Assembly: GCA_043743335.1 (NCBI GenBank) | Contig: JAYTWR010000046.1 | Location: 1 to 64,000, forward strand | Direction of reading: 5' to 3' | Length of the DNA stretch: 64,000 nt | Source: UBA5216 sp043743335 | GTDB taxonomy: Bacteria; Pseudomonadota; Gammaproteobacteria; Burkholderiales; SG8-41 | In this document: one piece after another, positions 16,830 through 24,159 of the stretch | Numbering within the stretch: the stretch's first letter is position 1 | How the letters are laid out: each line of letters starts with the position of its first letter | Notes under the pieces: model-generated | What the model was told of the DNA's origin: nothing | Seen by the model: only the letters and a program-made list of their open reading frames with translations | The model's database searches: none | Program-made: the position numbers and the translations under genes

Positions 16830-17174
16830 TTACTGGGGCTTGATATGACGCGTGCGAACAATATTAACCCAACGCTGCAATTCCACGTCTACACGGCGGG
16901 TCAACGCCTCCGGCGTACATGCCACGGCTTCGCTACCCAGACGCTCTACCGTCTGCTTGACCTCCGGCAGCAATGCCGTACGCTGCATTTCCGCCGCAAG
17001 GCGCTTGACGATGGCGGGCGGCGTGCCCGCCGGTGCGACCAAGCCGTTCCAAGTGCTCACGTCGAAGCCCTTGACGCCAGCGTCTTCTACCGTGGGCGTA
17101 TCCGGCAATTTGGCGTAGCGCGCTTTGCTGGTCACCGCCAGCGCGCGCATGCGGCCCGCCTGAGCCTGCGGCAC
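16830..17174 (-). pseudogene. Bug/TctC-type solute-binding receptor, C-terminal fragment
   Basis: The frame encodes about 114 residues beginning QAGRMRALAVTSKARYAKLPDTPTVEDAG, which is the C-terminal third of a tripartite tricarboxylate transporter receptor (family length about 320). The signal peptide and N-terminal two thirds are missing, and the sequence upstream of 17175 does not continue the family. A start at GTG 17174 is open but not preceded by a proper ribosome site. It is the leftover of the receptor gene that typically heads CoA-transferase operons in Burkholderiales. Confidence 0.75.
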
Positions 17175-17262
17175 GATTCAGAATTCTCCTGCGCACTCGA
17201 CACGGCGCGTAATGCACGACATCATACCCATTGCACGACCGCGTAGCGTATTTTAAAAATAA

Positions 17263-17295
17263 CCCTCGCGGTAACCCTAACCCTTACCCTTACCC
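17263..17295 (-). repeat. telomere-like GGGTAA/GGGTTA hexamer run (G-quadruplex motif)
   Basis: On the minus strand four GGG tracts are spaced by exactly three bases (GGGTAAGGGTAAGGGTTAGGG), with a fifth GGG further on. It fits the G3N1-7 quadruplex rule. It lies about seven bases upstream of the ribosome binding site of the first ridA-like gene, on the template strand. Confidence 0.75.
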
Positions 17296-17317
17296 ATCTT
17301 TCACAGGAGATTCCAGC

Positions 17318-17668
17318 ATGAGCGAAATCAAACGTCACCATCCCGGCCCCACCCTTTGCCGCGCCGTCGAGTACGGCAATCTGGTGTTCATCGCCGGCAC
17401 CACCGCCGACAATAAAGCTGGCAACGCCAAAGCGCAGACCGAAGAAATTCTCAAAAAAATCGACGGCTTTCTCGCCGAATGCGGTAGCCACAAATCCAAA
17501 ATCCTGTCGGCGAACGTGTGGGTGGCCGACATGAGCGAAAAGCCGTTGATGGACGCCGCGTGGACCGCATGGGTTGATCCCAACAACAAGCCGGTGCGCG
17601 CTTGCGTCGAGGCCAAGCTCGGCTCGGCTGACACACGTGTCGAAATCATGGTCACTGCGGCAAAGTAG
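17318..17668 (+). CDS. RidA-family protein, first tandem copy
   Basis: This 116-residue protein is of the RidA/YjgF/UK114 family, which deaminates reactive enamine/imine intermediates or binds small molecules. It shows GNLVFIAGTTADNK near residue 20, ILSANVWVADMSEKPLMDAAW and a terminal ADTRVEIMVTAAK. The Arg of the C-terminal RxxVE-type motif corresponds to KPVRACVEAKLG. I start at ATG 17318, with CAGGAGA ten bases upstream; the longer frame reads through the telomere-like repeat. It is followed after 14 bp by a paralog with the same architecture. Confidence 0.85.
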   Translation: MSEIKRHHPGPTLCRAVEYGNLVFIAGTTADNKAGNAKAQTEEILKKIDGFLAECGSHKSKILSANVWVADMSEKPLMDAAWTAWVDPNNKPVRACVEAKLGSADTRVEIMVTAAK

Positions 17669-17682
17669 GCGCGGGGCTTGCC

Positions 17683-18033
17683 ATGAGCGATATCACCTAT
17701 CACACGCCGATGAAAAAGCTGTCGGACGCGACCGAATACAACGGGGTAATTTATCTCGCCGGCCAGGTCGCCGAAAACTTAAACGTCGGCATGCAAGCGC
17801 AGACGGCGGATGTGCTGCGCCAAATCGACGCGCTGTTAGCGAAATGCGGCAGCAGCAAGTCGCGCATCTTGAGCGCCACGGTTTACGTCACCGACATGGC
17901 ACTCAAGCCCGAGATGGATGAAGCCTGGATGGCGTGGGTGGATCAAACTCGCCCGCCCGCGCGCGCCACGGTGGAAGCGCGCTTGGGTGCCAATGTGCTG
18001 GTAGAAATCATGCTCACGGCGGCGAAGCAATAA
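17683..18033 (+). CDS. RidA-family protein, second tandem copy
   Basis: The 116-residue paralog shares the same layout: VIYLAGQVAENL near residue 20, ILSATVYVTDMALKPEMDEAWMAWVDQ and RPPARATVEARLGANVLVEIMLTAAK. It retains the substrate-binding Arg in PPARATVEA. Two adjacent diverged RidA genes suggest different substrates or a heteromer. It starts 14 bp after the first copy and is probably co-transcribed with it and with the downstream hydrolase gene. Confidence 0.85.
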   Translation: MSDITYHTPMKKLSDATEYNGVIYLAGQVAENLNVGMQAQTADVLRQIDALLAKCGSSKSRILSATVYVTDMALKPEMDEAWMAWVDQTRPPARATVEARLGANVLVEIMLTAAKQ

Positions 18034-18036
18034 TTC

Positions 18037-18054
18037 AATAAAATCAAATGCTTA
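18037..18054 (+). repeat. IHF-like dispersed motif, copy 7 (on a start codon)
   Basis: AATAAAATCAAATGCTTA contains the ATG (18048-18050) of the next gene. The core matches WATCAANNNNTTR exactly. Confidence 0.7.
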
Positions 18055-18683
18055 CCGCAAAGCGCTGGCTGCTGCTGTGGCAGCGCCTCGGCGTGGCGCA
18101 GCACGCCGACAGCGCGCTGGCGAATGCTTTTGCTGCGCTGACCACGCGCTACGCCGAAGCGCACCGCCACTACCACACCGCGCAGCATGTCGCGGCGTGT
18201 CTCGTGCATTTGGACACTGCGCGCGCTTTATGCGAGTACCCTGACGAAGTGGAACTCGCGTTGTGGTTTCATGACGCGATTTACGATCCACACGCCAAAA
18301 ACAACGAATCACAAAGTGCGGCTTGGGCGGTGCGCGTGATGGCCGAGTGCAGCCTTGGCAGACCGGCGCAAGATCGTGTGCAGGCGCTCATCATGGCCAC
18401 CTGCCATGACGCGCAGCCGCTGACGCCAGACGCGCAAGTACTGGTGGATATTGATCTGGCGATCCTCGGCGCAGACGCCGCGCGCTTTGAGGCATACGAA
18501 ACTCAAGTGCGTGCGGAATACCATTTTGTGCCGGGCATTTTATTCCGCCGCGCGCGCCGGAAAATCCTGCAAGGGTTTCTCGACCGCCCGTCGATTTACG
18601 CCACGCCGCGCTTTCAAACGGCGCTCGAAAAAAAAGCGCGCGAGAATCTCGCGCGCTCTTTGGCAGAGTTGACCGCCGGCTAA
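18048..18683 (+). CDS. predicted HD-type metal-dependent phosphohydrolase (COG4339-like)
   Basis: The 211-residue protein has HRHYHTAQHVAACL near residue 45, ELALWFHDAIYDPHAKNNESQSA near residue 72 and a later MATCHDAQP and VDIDLAILGA, the histidine/aspartate pattern of this HD-like family. The substrate is unknown. The start codon lies inside IHF-like motif copy 7 and there is no clear ribosome site. The 3' coding end carries a perfect hairpin that serves as a terminator for the convergent gene, so the C-terminal KARENLARS residues are constrained by that element. Confidence 0.75.
   Translation: MLTAKRWLLLWQRLGVAQHADSALANAFAALTTRYAEAHRHYHTAQHVAACLVHLDTARALCEYPDEVELALWFHDAIYDPHAKNNESQSAAWAVRVMAECSLGRPAQDRVQALIMATCHDAQPLTPDAQVLVDIDLAILGADAARFEAYETQVRAEYHFVPGILFRRARRKILQGFLDRPSIYATPRFQTALEKKARENLARSLAELTAG
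18627..18657 (-). terminator. intrinsic terminator for the DGQHR gene
   Basis: A 10-bp stem (GCGCGCGAG plus flanking pair, loop of three) is followed in the minus direction by eight Ts. It lies about 28 bp beyond the DGQHR-gene stop and is embedded in the coding 3' end of the convergent hydrolase gene. Confidence 0.85.
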
Positions 18684-18684
18684 A

Positions 18685-19821
18685 TTAGGTTGCGGCTTTG
18701 GTCGGTACCCGCACTTCAATATCGGCCCAGCGCGCAAGATCACGGTGGATGCGCGCCACGCGCTCGATTTGCCCTTTGGCCGGGAAGCGCTCGTAAAAGC
18801 CTTCGGAGCGGAAGCCGCGCATTTGCTCCTTCCACGGTATCAGGCGCGCCTCCCAACGCTTGGCGCGGCCGTCCAGCGGCTCGGCATCGACGCGCGCTAA
18901 ATCGGCACACACGCGAATCATGGCTTTGATGGTGACCGGCTTGGTGACCATGTAACCGTCGTGATCCCACGAATCGCCCCACACTTTTTCGGCGGCCTTG
19001 AAAAAATCGCGGATGATTTCGTAGTAACGCTCACCTTCGCGATAACTGTTTGTTACCAAACGGATTTTTTTCCAATCCATGCTGATCCAACGATGCAGCT
19101 CGTTGAACAACTCGGCCTGCAAAATCCATTTATCGAGCTGGCTGCGTCCGCCCAAGCGGTTAATGCGATAACGCAGTGGGCTGTCGGCTTCACGATACAG
19201 ATCTTCGACCAAGCGCGCGGCGAAGCGTTTGTCGGGGTCGGCCCACGACACTCTCTCATATAAATCAATGAGATGGCTCTTGCTGATGCGTGTGGTGGTG
19301 GAGTTAATAATGACGAACATTTCAGCCGCGAAATCCTCGCTGCGGCCATCGAAAATAATGCATGGCACGTTGATGCTGGCGGCTTCTTGGGGGTGCTCTT
19401 TCAGATAAAAGCGCAGCGCGGCCAAACGGTGTTGTCCGTCAATAATCAAGTACTTGGCGTCGGGCTCCTGCATATTGCCCACGCTCTCTTGGCCGGGCAA
19501 GGCAGTAAATTTGAGTGTTTCGGACGTAAACAACAGCACGGTGCCGGGAATCGGCGGCTGGCTTTGCGCCATTTCATAAAAATTGCGCAGAGATTTGACT
19601 TTGGCACGCGACAGCGACCGTTGAAAGGCCTCGTCGTTGCGCTCTACGCGGGCAATAAATTGGGCGATTTCGTCGTTTTGCGGCACGGACTGCGCGGAAA
19701 TCATCTCCTCACCCTCACCGTAAAATCGGCTGATGAAGCGCGCCTTTTCCAGAACGGCTTTCGCCGGGTAACTGGCAAAGTAAAAGAGTCCGTCTTTTTG
19801 GCGTATCCGCGTAGCTAACAT
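18685..19821 (-). CDS. DGQHR-domain protein (DndB-like)
   Basis: This 378-residue protein contains the DGQHR signature in YLIIDGQHRLAALRFYL near residue 125 and a following STTTRISKSHLIDLY segment near residue 178. DGQHR proteins include DndB, the regulator of DNA phosphorothioation, and orphans of unknown role found near mobile or defence genes. No dnd genes are in the window, so this is an orphan. A 7-bp-arm palindrome lies 70-90 bp upstream and an intrinsic terminator lies downstream, so it is a self-contained transcription unit. The C-terminal half is a helical region rich in Arg and aromatic residues. Confidence 0.8.
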   Translation of the reverse strand: MLATRIRQKDGLFYFASYPAKAVLEKARFISRFYGEGEEMISAQSVPQNDEIAQFIARVERNDEAFQRSLSRAKVKSLRNFYEMAQSQPPIPGTVLLFTSETLKFTALPGQESVGNMQEPDAKYLIIDGQHRLAALRFYLKEHPQEAASINVPCIIFDGRSEDFAAEMFVIINSTTTRISKSHLIDLYERVSWADPDKRFAARLVEDLYREADSPLRYRINRLGGRSQLDKWILQAELFNELHRWISMDWKKIRLVTNSYREGERYYEIIRDFFKAAEKVWGDSWDHDGYMVTKPVTIKAMIRVCADLARVDAEPLDGRAKRWEARLIPWKEQMRGFRSEGFYERFPAKGQIERVARIHRDLARWADIEVRVPTKAAT

Positions 19822-19891
19822 AGTGCCGTCTCTCGTCCCTGATTTTTATAAGAAAACCCGGATTCCACCCAAAAATTGCACAGAAAGGCGG

Positions 19892-19911
19892 AGAACGTAT
19901 TCTAACGTTCT
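19892..19911 (-). promoter_or_regulatory. palindromic operator candidate upstream of the DGQHR gene
   Basis: AGAACGT, six bases, ACGTTCT forms a perfect 7-bp inverted repeat 71 bp upstream of the DGQHR start. A TATAAA-like -10 lies between it and the gene. The regulator is unknown. Confidence 0.45.
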
Positions 19912-20030
19912 ACGAGAGGTAATGCGAGCAAGTTGTTGATAGCGGCCAGCTATTGGACGGGCCACGCCAATGCTCACCCGCCACGCATGCGCCGCCAACC
20001 GGCTCGGCAGCGTGCGTGCGCGTTATGCCG

Positions 20031-20048
20031 TAACTAATTGATTTTATT
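20031..20048 (-). repeat. IHF-like dispersed motif, copy 8
   Basis: On the minus strand it reads AATAAAATCAATTAGTTA. It lies just downstream of the DUF1501 gene stop (20054) and is an exact consensus match. Confidence 0.75.
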
Positions 20049-20053
20049 ATATT

Positions 20054-21241
20054 TTATGAATTTAAGAGCGGCAGCGTCGCAAACTGCCCGCGCAGCGCAG
20101 TAGCGGCGCTCAGCCCCCACCAGCGTTCCAGCACTGTGGCGTAAATGCTGCGAAAGTCCACAGCGAACGGTAAATTGCCGTTGCCATCCAGCCGCTCCAG
20201 CGCCGGACGCTGGCCGTAGAGCCCGCCTTTAACCCGCCCGCCGAGCACAAAATGGGCATTGGCGGTGCCGTGATCGGTGCCAGCGCTGCCGTTTTCGCGC
20301 GGACGGCGGCCAAATTCAGCATAGGTAGCGACCAAAGTGTCGTCCCAGCGGCCAATCTCGGTTAATGCCGCCTTGAGCGCCGCCAAGCCCTCCGCCAGCG
20401 TTTTGAGCAAGGCTGCATGCGTGCCCAATTGCGCGCTGTGGGTATCAAAGCCGTTAATTGACAGTTTAAGCGCCGCCACGCCGCCGCCGCTGGCCACCAC
20501 TTGGCAAGCAGTGCGCACCGCATTGCCAAAGCCGGTTTGCGGAAATACCGTGCTAAACGCGTGGTTGGCGTTCAAACCAGCAGCCGCCTGCACAATATCC
20601 TGCTCCACCTGCAAAATATGGCCCAGTGCGGCGTTTTGCGCGGGCCCCGTCACCATTGCTAGGCGCGCCTGCTGCAAAAACTGCTCCGTATTGGTCAGCG
20701 CAATGGTACGACTGGCGCGTGTGCCGCGCACAGCACTGCCGCCCGAGCTCATCAGGGGCCCCATTTCCGCGCTGCCCACCACCACCGCATCGGCGGCGTA
20801 ACCGCGCGGTGGCGGCGCTTGCGTAAAGGTGCGCGTCAGCCAGCCATCTTGCAGGTATTCGCTGCTGTTCGAGGCCGTGTCCCAGATTTCAATCGAGCGA
20901 AAATGCGATAGATTGGCCGACGGGTACCCCACGCCCTGCACCACCGCCACCTCGCCCGCCTTCCACAGCGGCAGCAACGGTGCCAGCGCGGGATGAAAGC
21001 CTGTGAATTCATCGAGTTGCAGCACCTGATCGCGCGGGACGGCCAAGCGCGGGCGCAACGTCGCGTAGTGGCTGTCGGCATACGGAATGACTGTGTTCAA
21101 CCCGTCATTGCCTCCTTTTAACTCTATTAAAATCAATAACTTACGATAATCCGCTGCGGCCTGCGCGGCAAGCGGCAGCGCCGTCAGCGTTGCTCCGGCG
21201 GTGGCCCAACGTAAAAAATCACGACGGTTTAGCGTAGCCAT
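20054..21241 (-). CDS. DUF1501 protein (Tat-exported)
   Basis: The 395-residue protein starts MATLNRRDFLRWATAGATLTALPLAAQAA, a twin-arginine signal. It continues with LIELKGGNDGLNTVIPY near residue 40, NLSHFRSIEIWDTA near residue 110 and a late TYAEFGRRPRENGSAGTDHGTANAHFVLG near residue 305, all typical of DUF1501, an alkaline-phosphatase-fold family. It pairs with the DUF1800 gene 15 bp upstream, as in many proteobacteria. Function is unknown; periplasmic location is expected. IHF-like copy 9 lies in its LLILIEL codons without breaking the family alignment. Confidence 0.88.
   Translation of the reverse strand: MATLNRRDFLRWATAGATLTALPLAAQAAADYRKLLILIELKGGNDGLNTVIPYADSHYATLRPRLAVPRDQVLQLDEFTGFHPALAPLLPLWKAGEVAVVQGVGYPSANLSHFRSIEIWDTASNSSEYLQDGWLTRTFTQAPPPRGYAADAVVVGSAEMGPLMSSGGSAVRGTRASRTIALTNTEQFLQQARLAMVTGPAQNAALGHILQVEQDIVQAAAGLNANHAFSTVFPQTGFGNAVRTACQVVASGGGVAALKLSINGFDTHSAQLGTHAALLKTLAEGLAALKAALTEIGRWDDTLVATYAEFGRRPRENGSAGTDHGTANAHFVLGGRVKGGLYGQRPALERLDGNGNLPFAVDFRSIYATVLERWWGLSAATALRGQFATLPLLNS
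21126..21143 (+). repeat. IHF-like dispersed motif, copy 9 (inside DUF1501 gene)
   Basis: ATTAAAATCAATAACTTA is an exact core match, read on the other strand as codons for KLLILIE. Confidence 0.65.
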
Positions 21242-21256
21242 AAGCGGGTCTCCGGC

Positions 21257-22768
21257 CTATTTGAGTTGATACACCGGGTCTTGCGTCGTGCGGCGTATCA
21301 CCTCCATGCCGGACGCGCCCGGCGGCAGCGCGTGCTGCGGCGCTGTCGCCAGCATCACACGCTGCGCTTGCGCCAGATCGCCGCCGGCCTCGCGCAGCCA
21401 GCGCTGGCTGTCGAACTGCATGTCGTTCATGGCGCGCAGCAGGCGCTGGCGCAACTGCACCACCGGCGCGGCTGCGGCCCCTTGCGCGGGTGTCGCGGGC
21501 TGCATGGCCATGGCTGCGCGCCGGTCACTTATGTCACCGGTGCGGAATAGTTGCTCCAGAAACTGCTTGCGCGCCAGCAACGTGGTCGAATTGATCCAAG
21601 CCTCGCCGCCGGGCCAGCCCTTCACATTCGGCGGCGAAAACAGGTTTTGTCCGAGTTGCGCCACCACCAGCGCGAACGGTGGCACGTCGCCCGCCGTCAG
21701 TTGAAATTGTCGCAGCGCACCCACCACCAGATCGACCGGTGATTTCACCAGCGCTGCGCGGTTTTGCTGCGCATAAAACGCGTCCGACGTCAGCAACACC
21801 CGCAGTGCCGCGCGGATGTCGTAGCGACTATCGCGCAGCACGCCCGCGATGCGCCGCACTTCGCTGGCGTCGGGTTCCGGCGAGACAAACTCGCGCCACA
21901 GTTTACGCACAATGAATTCCGCCGTCTGCGGCTGCGCCAGCAGGATATCGAGCACCGCATCGCCGTCGAAAGCGCCGCTGCGCCCGAGTACGGTTTTCTC
22001 GCCGTCGTCGTGCGCCAGCGAACGCAACAGAAACGCGCCGGTCTCACCGTCGATGCTCCACCCGGTGAAGGCGCGCGCCGCTGCTTTGACATCGCTCTCG
22101 CTGTAATGACCTTCACCCAACGTGAAAAGCTCCATCACTTCGCGCGCGAAGTTTTCGTTGGGCTGGCCTTTGCGATTGGAAGCACTGTCGAGATAAATCA
22201 CCATCGCCGGATCGCGCGCAACCGCATGCAACAACACCCCAAAGTTGCCCAGCGCGTGCTCGCGCAGCAGCCCGTTTTGCCGATACAAATATTGCGGCTG
22301 ACGCACCTTTTGCTGGCTCGACACAAAATGGTTGTGCCAAAACAGCGCCATTTTCTCTGCGAGCGGGTTCGGCGTGGCAGCCATTTCCTGCAGCCACCAG
22401 CCGCGCATCTCCATACCCCGTGCAACGTTGTTGCGCTGAAAATCACGGCGCTCCTCGGCGCTCATCGCGCGCAGCCGCGATGCCGGTGTGACCGGCTCGT
22501 TCACCCATGTAGGCGGCGGCGTCACGCGCGGCTGATCTGCCTGCGCCAACAAGTGATCTGCGGCTTGCGCGCGCGTCAGGCGCGAAAACCGGCGAATTTC
22601 ATCCGGCGCAGCAGCAAAACTCGCGCGCAACAACAAGTGTCGCGCGGCGTCCACCCCTAGCGGCGTGACTTCAGCGTTAACCGGGGCAGCGTGTGTTACG
22701 CCGACAACGCTGAAGGCACCGCACAGCGCTACCAGCAACGTTACGGTGAGCAACGAGCACCAGCGCAT
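21257..22768 (-). CDS. DUF1800 protein
   Basis: The 503-residue secreted protein has a signal peptide (LLTVTLLVALCGAFSVVGVTHA) and the DUF1800 hallmarks: KMALFWHNHFVSSQQKV near residue 140, PNENFAREVMELFTLGEGHYSESDVKAAARAFTGW near residue 205, and NVKGWPGGEAWINSTTLLAR near residue 385. DUF1800 and DUF1501 are encoded together in many bacteria, and a role in periplasmic or extracellular polymer metabolism has been suggested but not shown. The EF-hand gene upstream on the same strand is 11 bp away, so the three genes probably form an operon. Confidence 0.88.
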   Translation of the reverse strand: MRWCSLLTVTLLVALCGAFSVVGVTHAAPVNAEVTPLGVDAARHLLLRASFAAAPDEIRRFSRLTRAQAADHLLAQADQPRVTPPPTWVNEPVTPASRLRAMSAEERRDFQRNNVARGMEMRGWWLQEMAATPNPLAEKMALFWHNHFVSSQQKVRQPQYLYRQNGLLREHALGNFGVLLHAVARDPAMVIYLDSASNRKGQPNENFAREVMELFTLGEGHYSESDVKAAARAFTGWSIDGETGAFLLRSLAHDDGEKTVLGRSGAFDGDAVLDILLAQPQTAEFIVRKLWREFVSPEPDASEVRRIAGVLRDSRYDIRAALRVLLTSDAFYAQQNRAALVKSPVDLVVGALRQFQLTAGDVPPFALVVAQLGQNLFSPPNVKGWPGGEAWINSTTLLARKQFLEQLFRTGDISDRRAAMAMQPATPAQGAAAAPVVQLRQRLLRAMNDMQFDSQRWLREAGGDLAQAQRVMLATAPQHALPPGASGMEVIRRTTQDPVYQLK

Positions 22769-22779
22769 AATGGGCTACC

Positions 22780-23418
22780 TCAGATTTTGGTGGGTTCCGC
22801 GCGCCCTTTGCGGCGCTCGAAGCGGGCCTTGAACGCGGCGGCCATTTCGTCACGCGAGACCTGGCCGTCCTGATTGGTATCAAAGCGTTCGAATTGACGC
22901 GCCAGACGCGGTAACGATTTTTCCGCTTCCACGCGGCTAACCATGCCATTGCCGTCCGTGTCCGCGCCTTTGAAACGCTGCTCGAAATGGGCCTTTTTCT
23001 CAGCGCGGCGCTGGTCCATTTTTTCTTTCATTGCCTTGCAGCGCTCGGGATTATCTTTGCACATCTGCTCGTGCCTTTCCATGCGCGCTTTCTTTTCAGC
23101 GTGGCATTTTTCCGGATGGGCCTTGCATTCTTCTAGGCGCTTTTCGTGGCGCGCTTGCAGGTCTTTGCAACGCTCAGGATTGTCTTTGCACATCTGCTCC
23201 ATGCGCGCCTTCTTTTCAGCGCGGCATTTGTCTGGATTGGCTTTGCAGTATTCCATACGTTCCATACGTTCCATTGGCGCTTTGCGCTCCTCGGCGGACG
23301 GCCCTTTGCCGTCCCCCTTGCCTGGAGGGCCTTCCGCCGCCACCGCAGCAAGCGCAGCAAGCGGTAAAAGCAATGCGAACACTATATGTAACATATTGAT
23401 TTTAAACAGTTTTTTCAT
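22780..23418 (-). CDS. secreted EF-hand protein with Cys/Lys-rich repeats
   Basis: The 212-residue protein has a signal peptide, then a charged region with repeated CKxNPxxC units (CKANPDKC, CKDNPERC, CKAHPEKC, CKDNPERC) separated by AEKKARME helices, and two EF-hands at the C-terminus (DTDGNGMVSRVEAE and DTNQDGQVSRDEM). The repeated Cys pairs may bind metal or form disulfides in the periplasm; the EF-hands should bind calcium. It heads the DUF1800-DUF1501 operon. IHF-like copy 10 is read through in the signal peptide (FKINML). Confidence 0.8.
   Translation of the reverse strand: MKKLFKINMLHIVFALLLPLAALAAVAAEGPPGKGDGKGPSAEERKAPMERMERMEYCKANPDKCRAEKKARMEQMCKDNPERCKDLQARHEKRLEECKAHPEKCHAEKKARMERHEQMCKDNPERCKAMKEKMDQRRAEKKAHFEQRFKGADTDGNGMVSRVEAEKSLPRLARQFERFDTNQDGQVSRDEMAAAFKARFERRKGRAEPTKI
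23389..23406 (-). repeat. IHF-like dispersed motif, copy 10 (inside EF-hand gene)
   Basis: Minus strand TTTAAAATCAATATGTTA, an exact core match, encodes FKINML in the signal peptide. It is identical over 18 bp to copy 15. Confidence 0.7.
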
Positions 23419-23438
23419 GGAAGGTCTCTTAAGTGTGA

Positions 23439-23771
23439 TTAATCAGCAGGTACGGATCGACGGCGGTTGCCGCTGTACAGTTCCCGATTCGCCTTGTCGA
23501 GATCACGATGTAACTGACGGCGCTCATCTTCCGTCAGTTGACCACGCGGCCGTTCCCTCGGGGGTTGAGGAACCGGCTGCGCGTTGCCTGCCTCGCGAAA
23601 CGATTGCCGACCGTCAACGCCTTTGCCCGCACCGGGATGACCAGCGCCGCCATACTGCACACTGAGTACTGCGCCATCAAACGGCCCGGCGTGCACGGCT
23701 GCGCCTGGCTGCATCGACAACACACTACCCAGCGACAACACTGTCAGCAAAGTTTTCATCGGTACTTTCAT
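23439..23771 (-). CDS. small secreted protein of unknown function
   Basis: The frame encodes 110 residues; an internal ATG at codon 5 gives MKTLLTVLSLGSVLSMQPGAAVHAG, a convincing signal peptide, so either ATG may be used. The mature part is Gly/Pro/Arg-rich and ends with GQLTEDERRQLHRDLDKANRELYS, an amphipathic helix similar to those seen in small periplasmic proteins beside EF-hand or DUF1800 genes. It lies 20 bp upstream of the EF-hand gene. No family assignment is possible from the sequence alone. Confidence 0.55.
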   Translation of the reverse strand: MKVPMKTLLTVLSLGSVLSMQPGAAVHAGPFDGAVLSVQYGGAGHPGAGKGVDGRQSFREAGNAQPVPQPPRERPRGQLTEDERRQLHRDLDKANRELYSGNRRRSVPAD

Positions 23772-23975
23772 CGTCGTCCTGCGGTTGATTGCAAACTCAA
23801 AAACACCGGCTTCGGTTTCGAGGCACGCAGGGTTCGCGTTCCCTTGCGATAAAAAACGTTATCGCTGACTCAACGTTGACCCATGCTCGCACCCAGTTGT
23901 AAGCAGAGTGTTGCCTGCCGGGCCTATTCTGTAAGCAACTGTTACCGGTGCGCCCACCGAACCTGCCGCTGGGTG

Positions 23976-24004
23976 TTGACTATCGTAGCCGTCGTAACTA
24001 TCGT
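23976..24004 (+). promoter_or_regulatory. possible sigma70 promoter of ompR with direct repeats
   Basis: TTGACT and TATCGT are separated by 17 bases. The direct repeat ACTATCGTAGC overlaps both elements with an 18-bp period, which could be a regulator's tandem site. Confidence 0.35.
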
Positions 24005-24058
24005 AGCGCGTTTACCCCTCAATAAGGTCGCCTGCCCGCCGCTGCAAATTCCTCATTT

Positions 24059-24073
24059 GTAACAATTTGTTAC
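24059..24073 (+). promoter_or_regulatory. palindrome resembling an OmpR half-site pair
   Basis: GTAACAA-T-TTGTTAC is a perfect 15-bp palindrome. GTAACA-type half-sites resemble known OmpR boxes, so autoregulation of ompR is possible. Confidence 0.4.
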
Positions 24074-24159
24074 GAGGATGGGTTGCGGACACGAAATCTC
24101 GAAAAGCTGCCATGCGCAGCATGCTGGCGCTGGTGGACGCAAATCGCTACGATTACACC

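Larger units (their letters stand above)
23772..24159. other. 388-bp intergenic region upstream of ompR
   Basis: No gene is visible. It contains an inverted repeat GCGATAA-6-TTATCGC (23846-23865), a direct repeat ACTATCGTAGC with an 18-bp period (23979-24007), a possible -35/-10 pair (TTGACT 23976, TATCGT 23999, 17-bp spacer) and a palindrome at 24059-24073. These suggest a regulated divergent promoter region for ompR and the secreted-protein operon. Confidence 0.6.
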
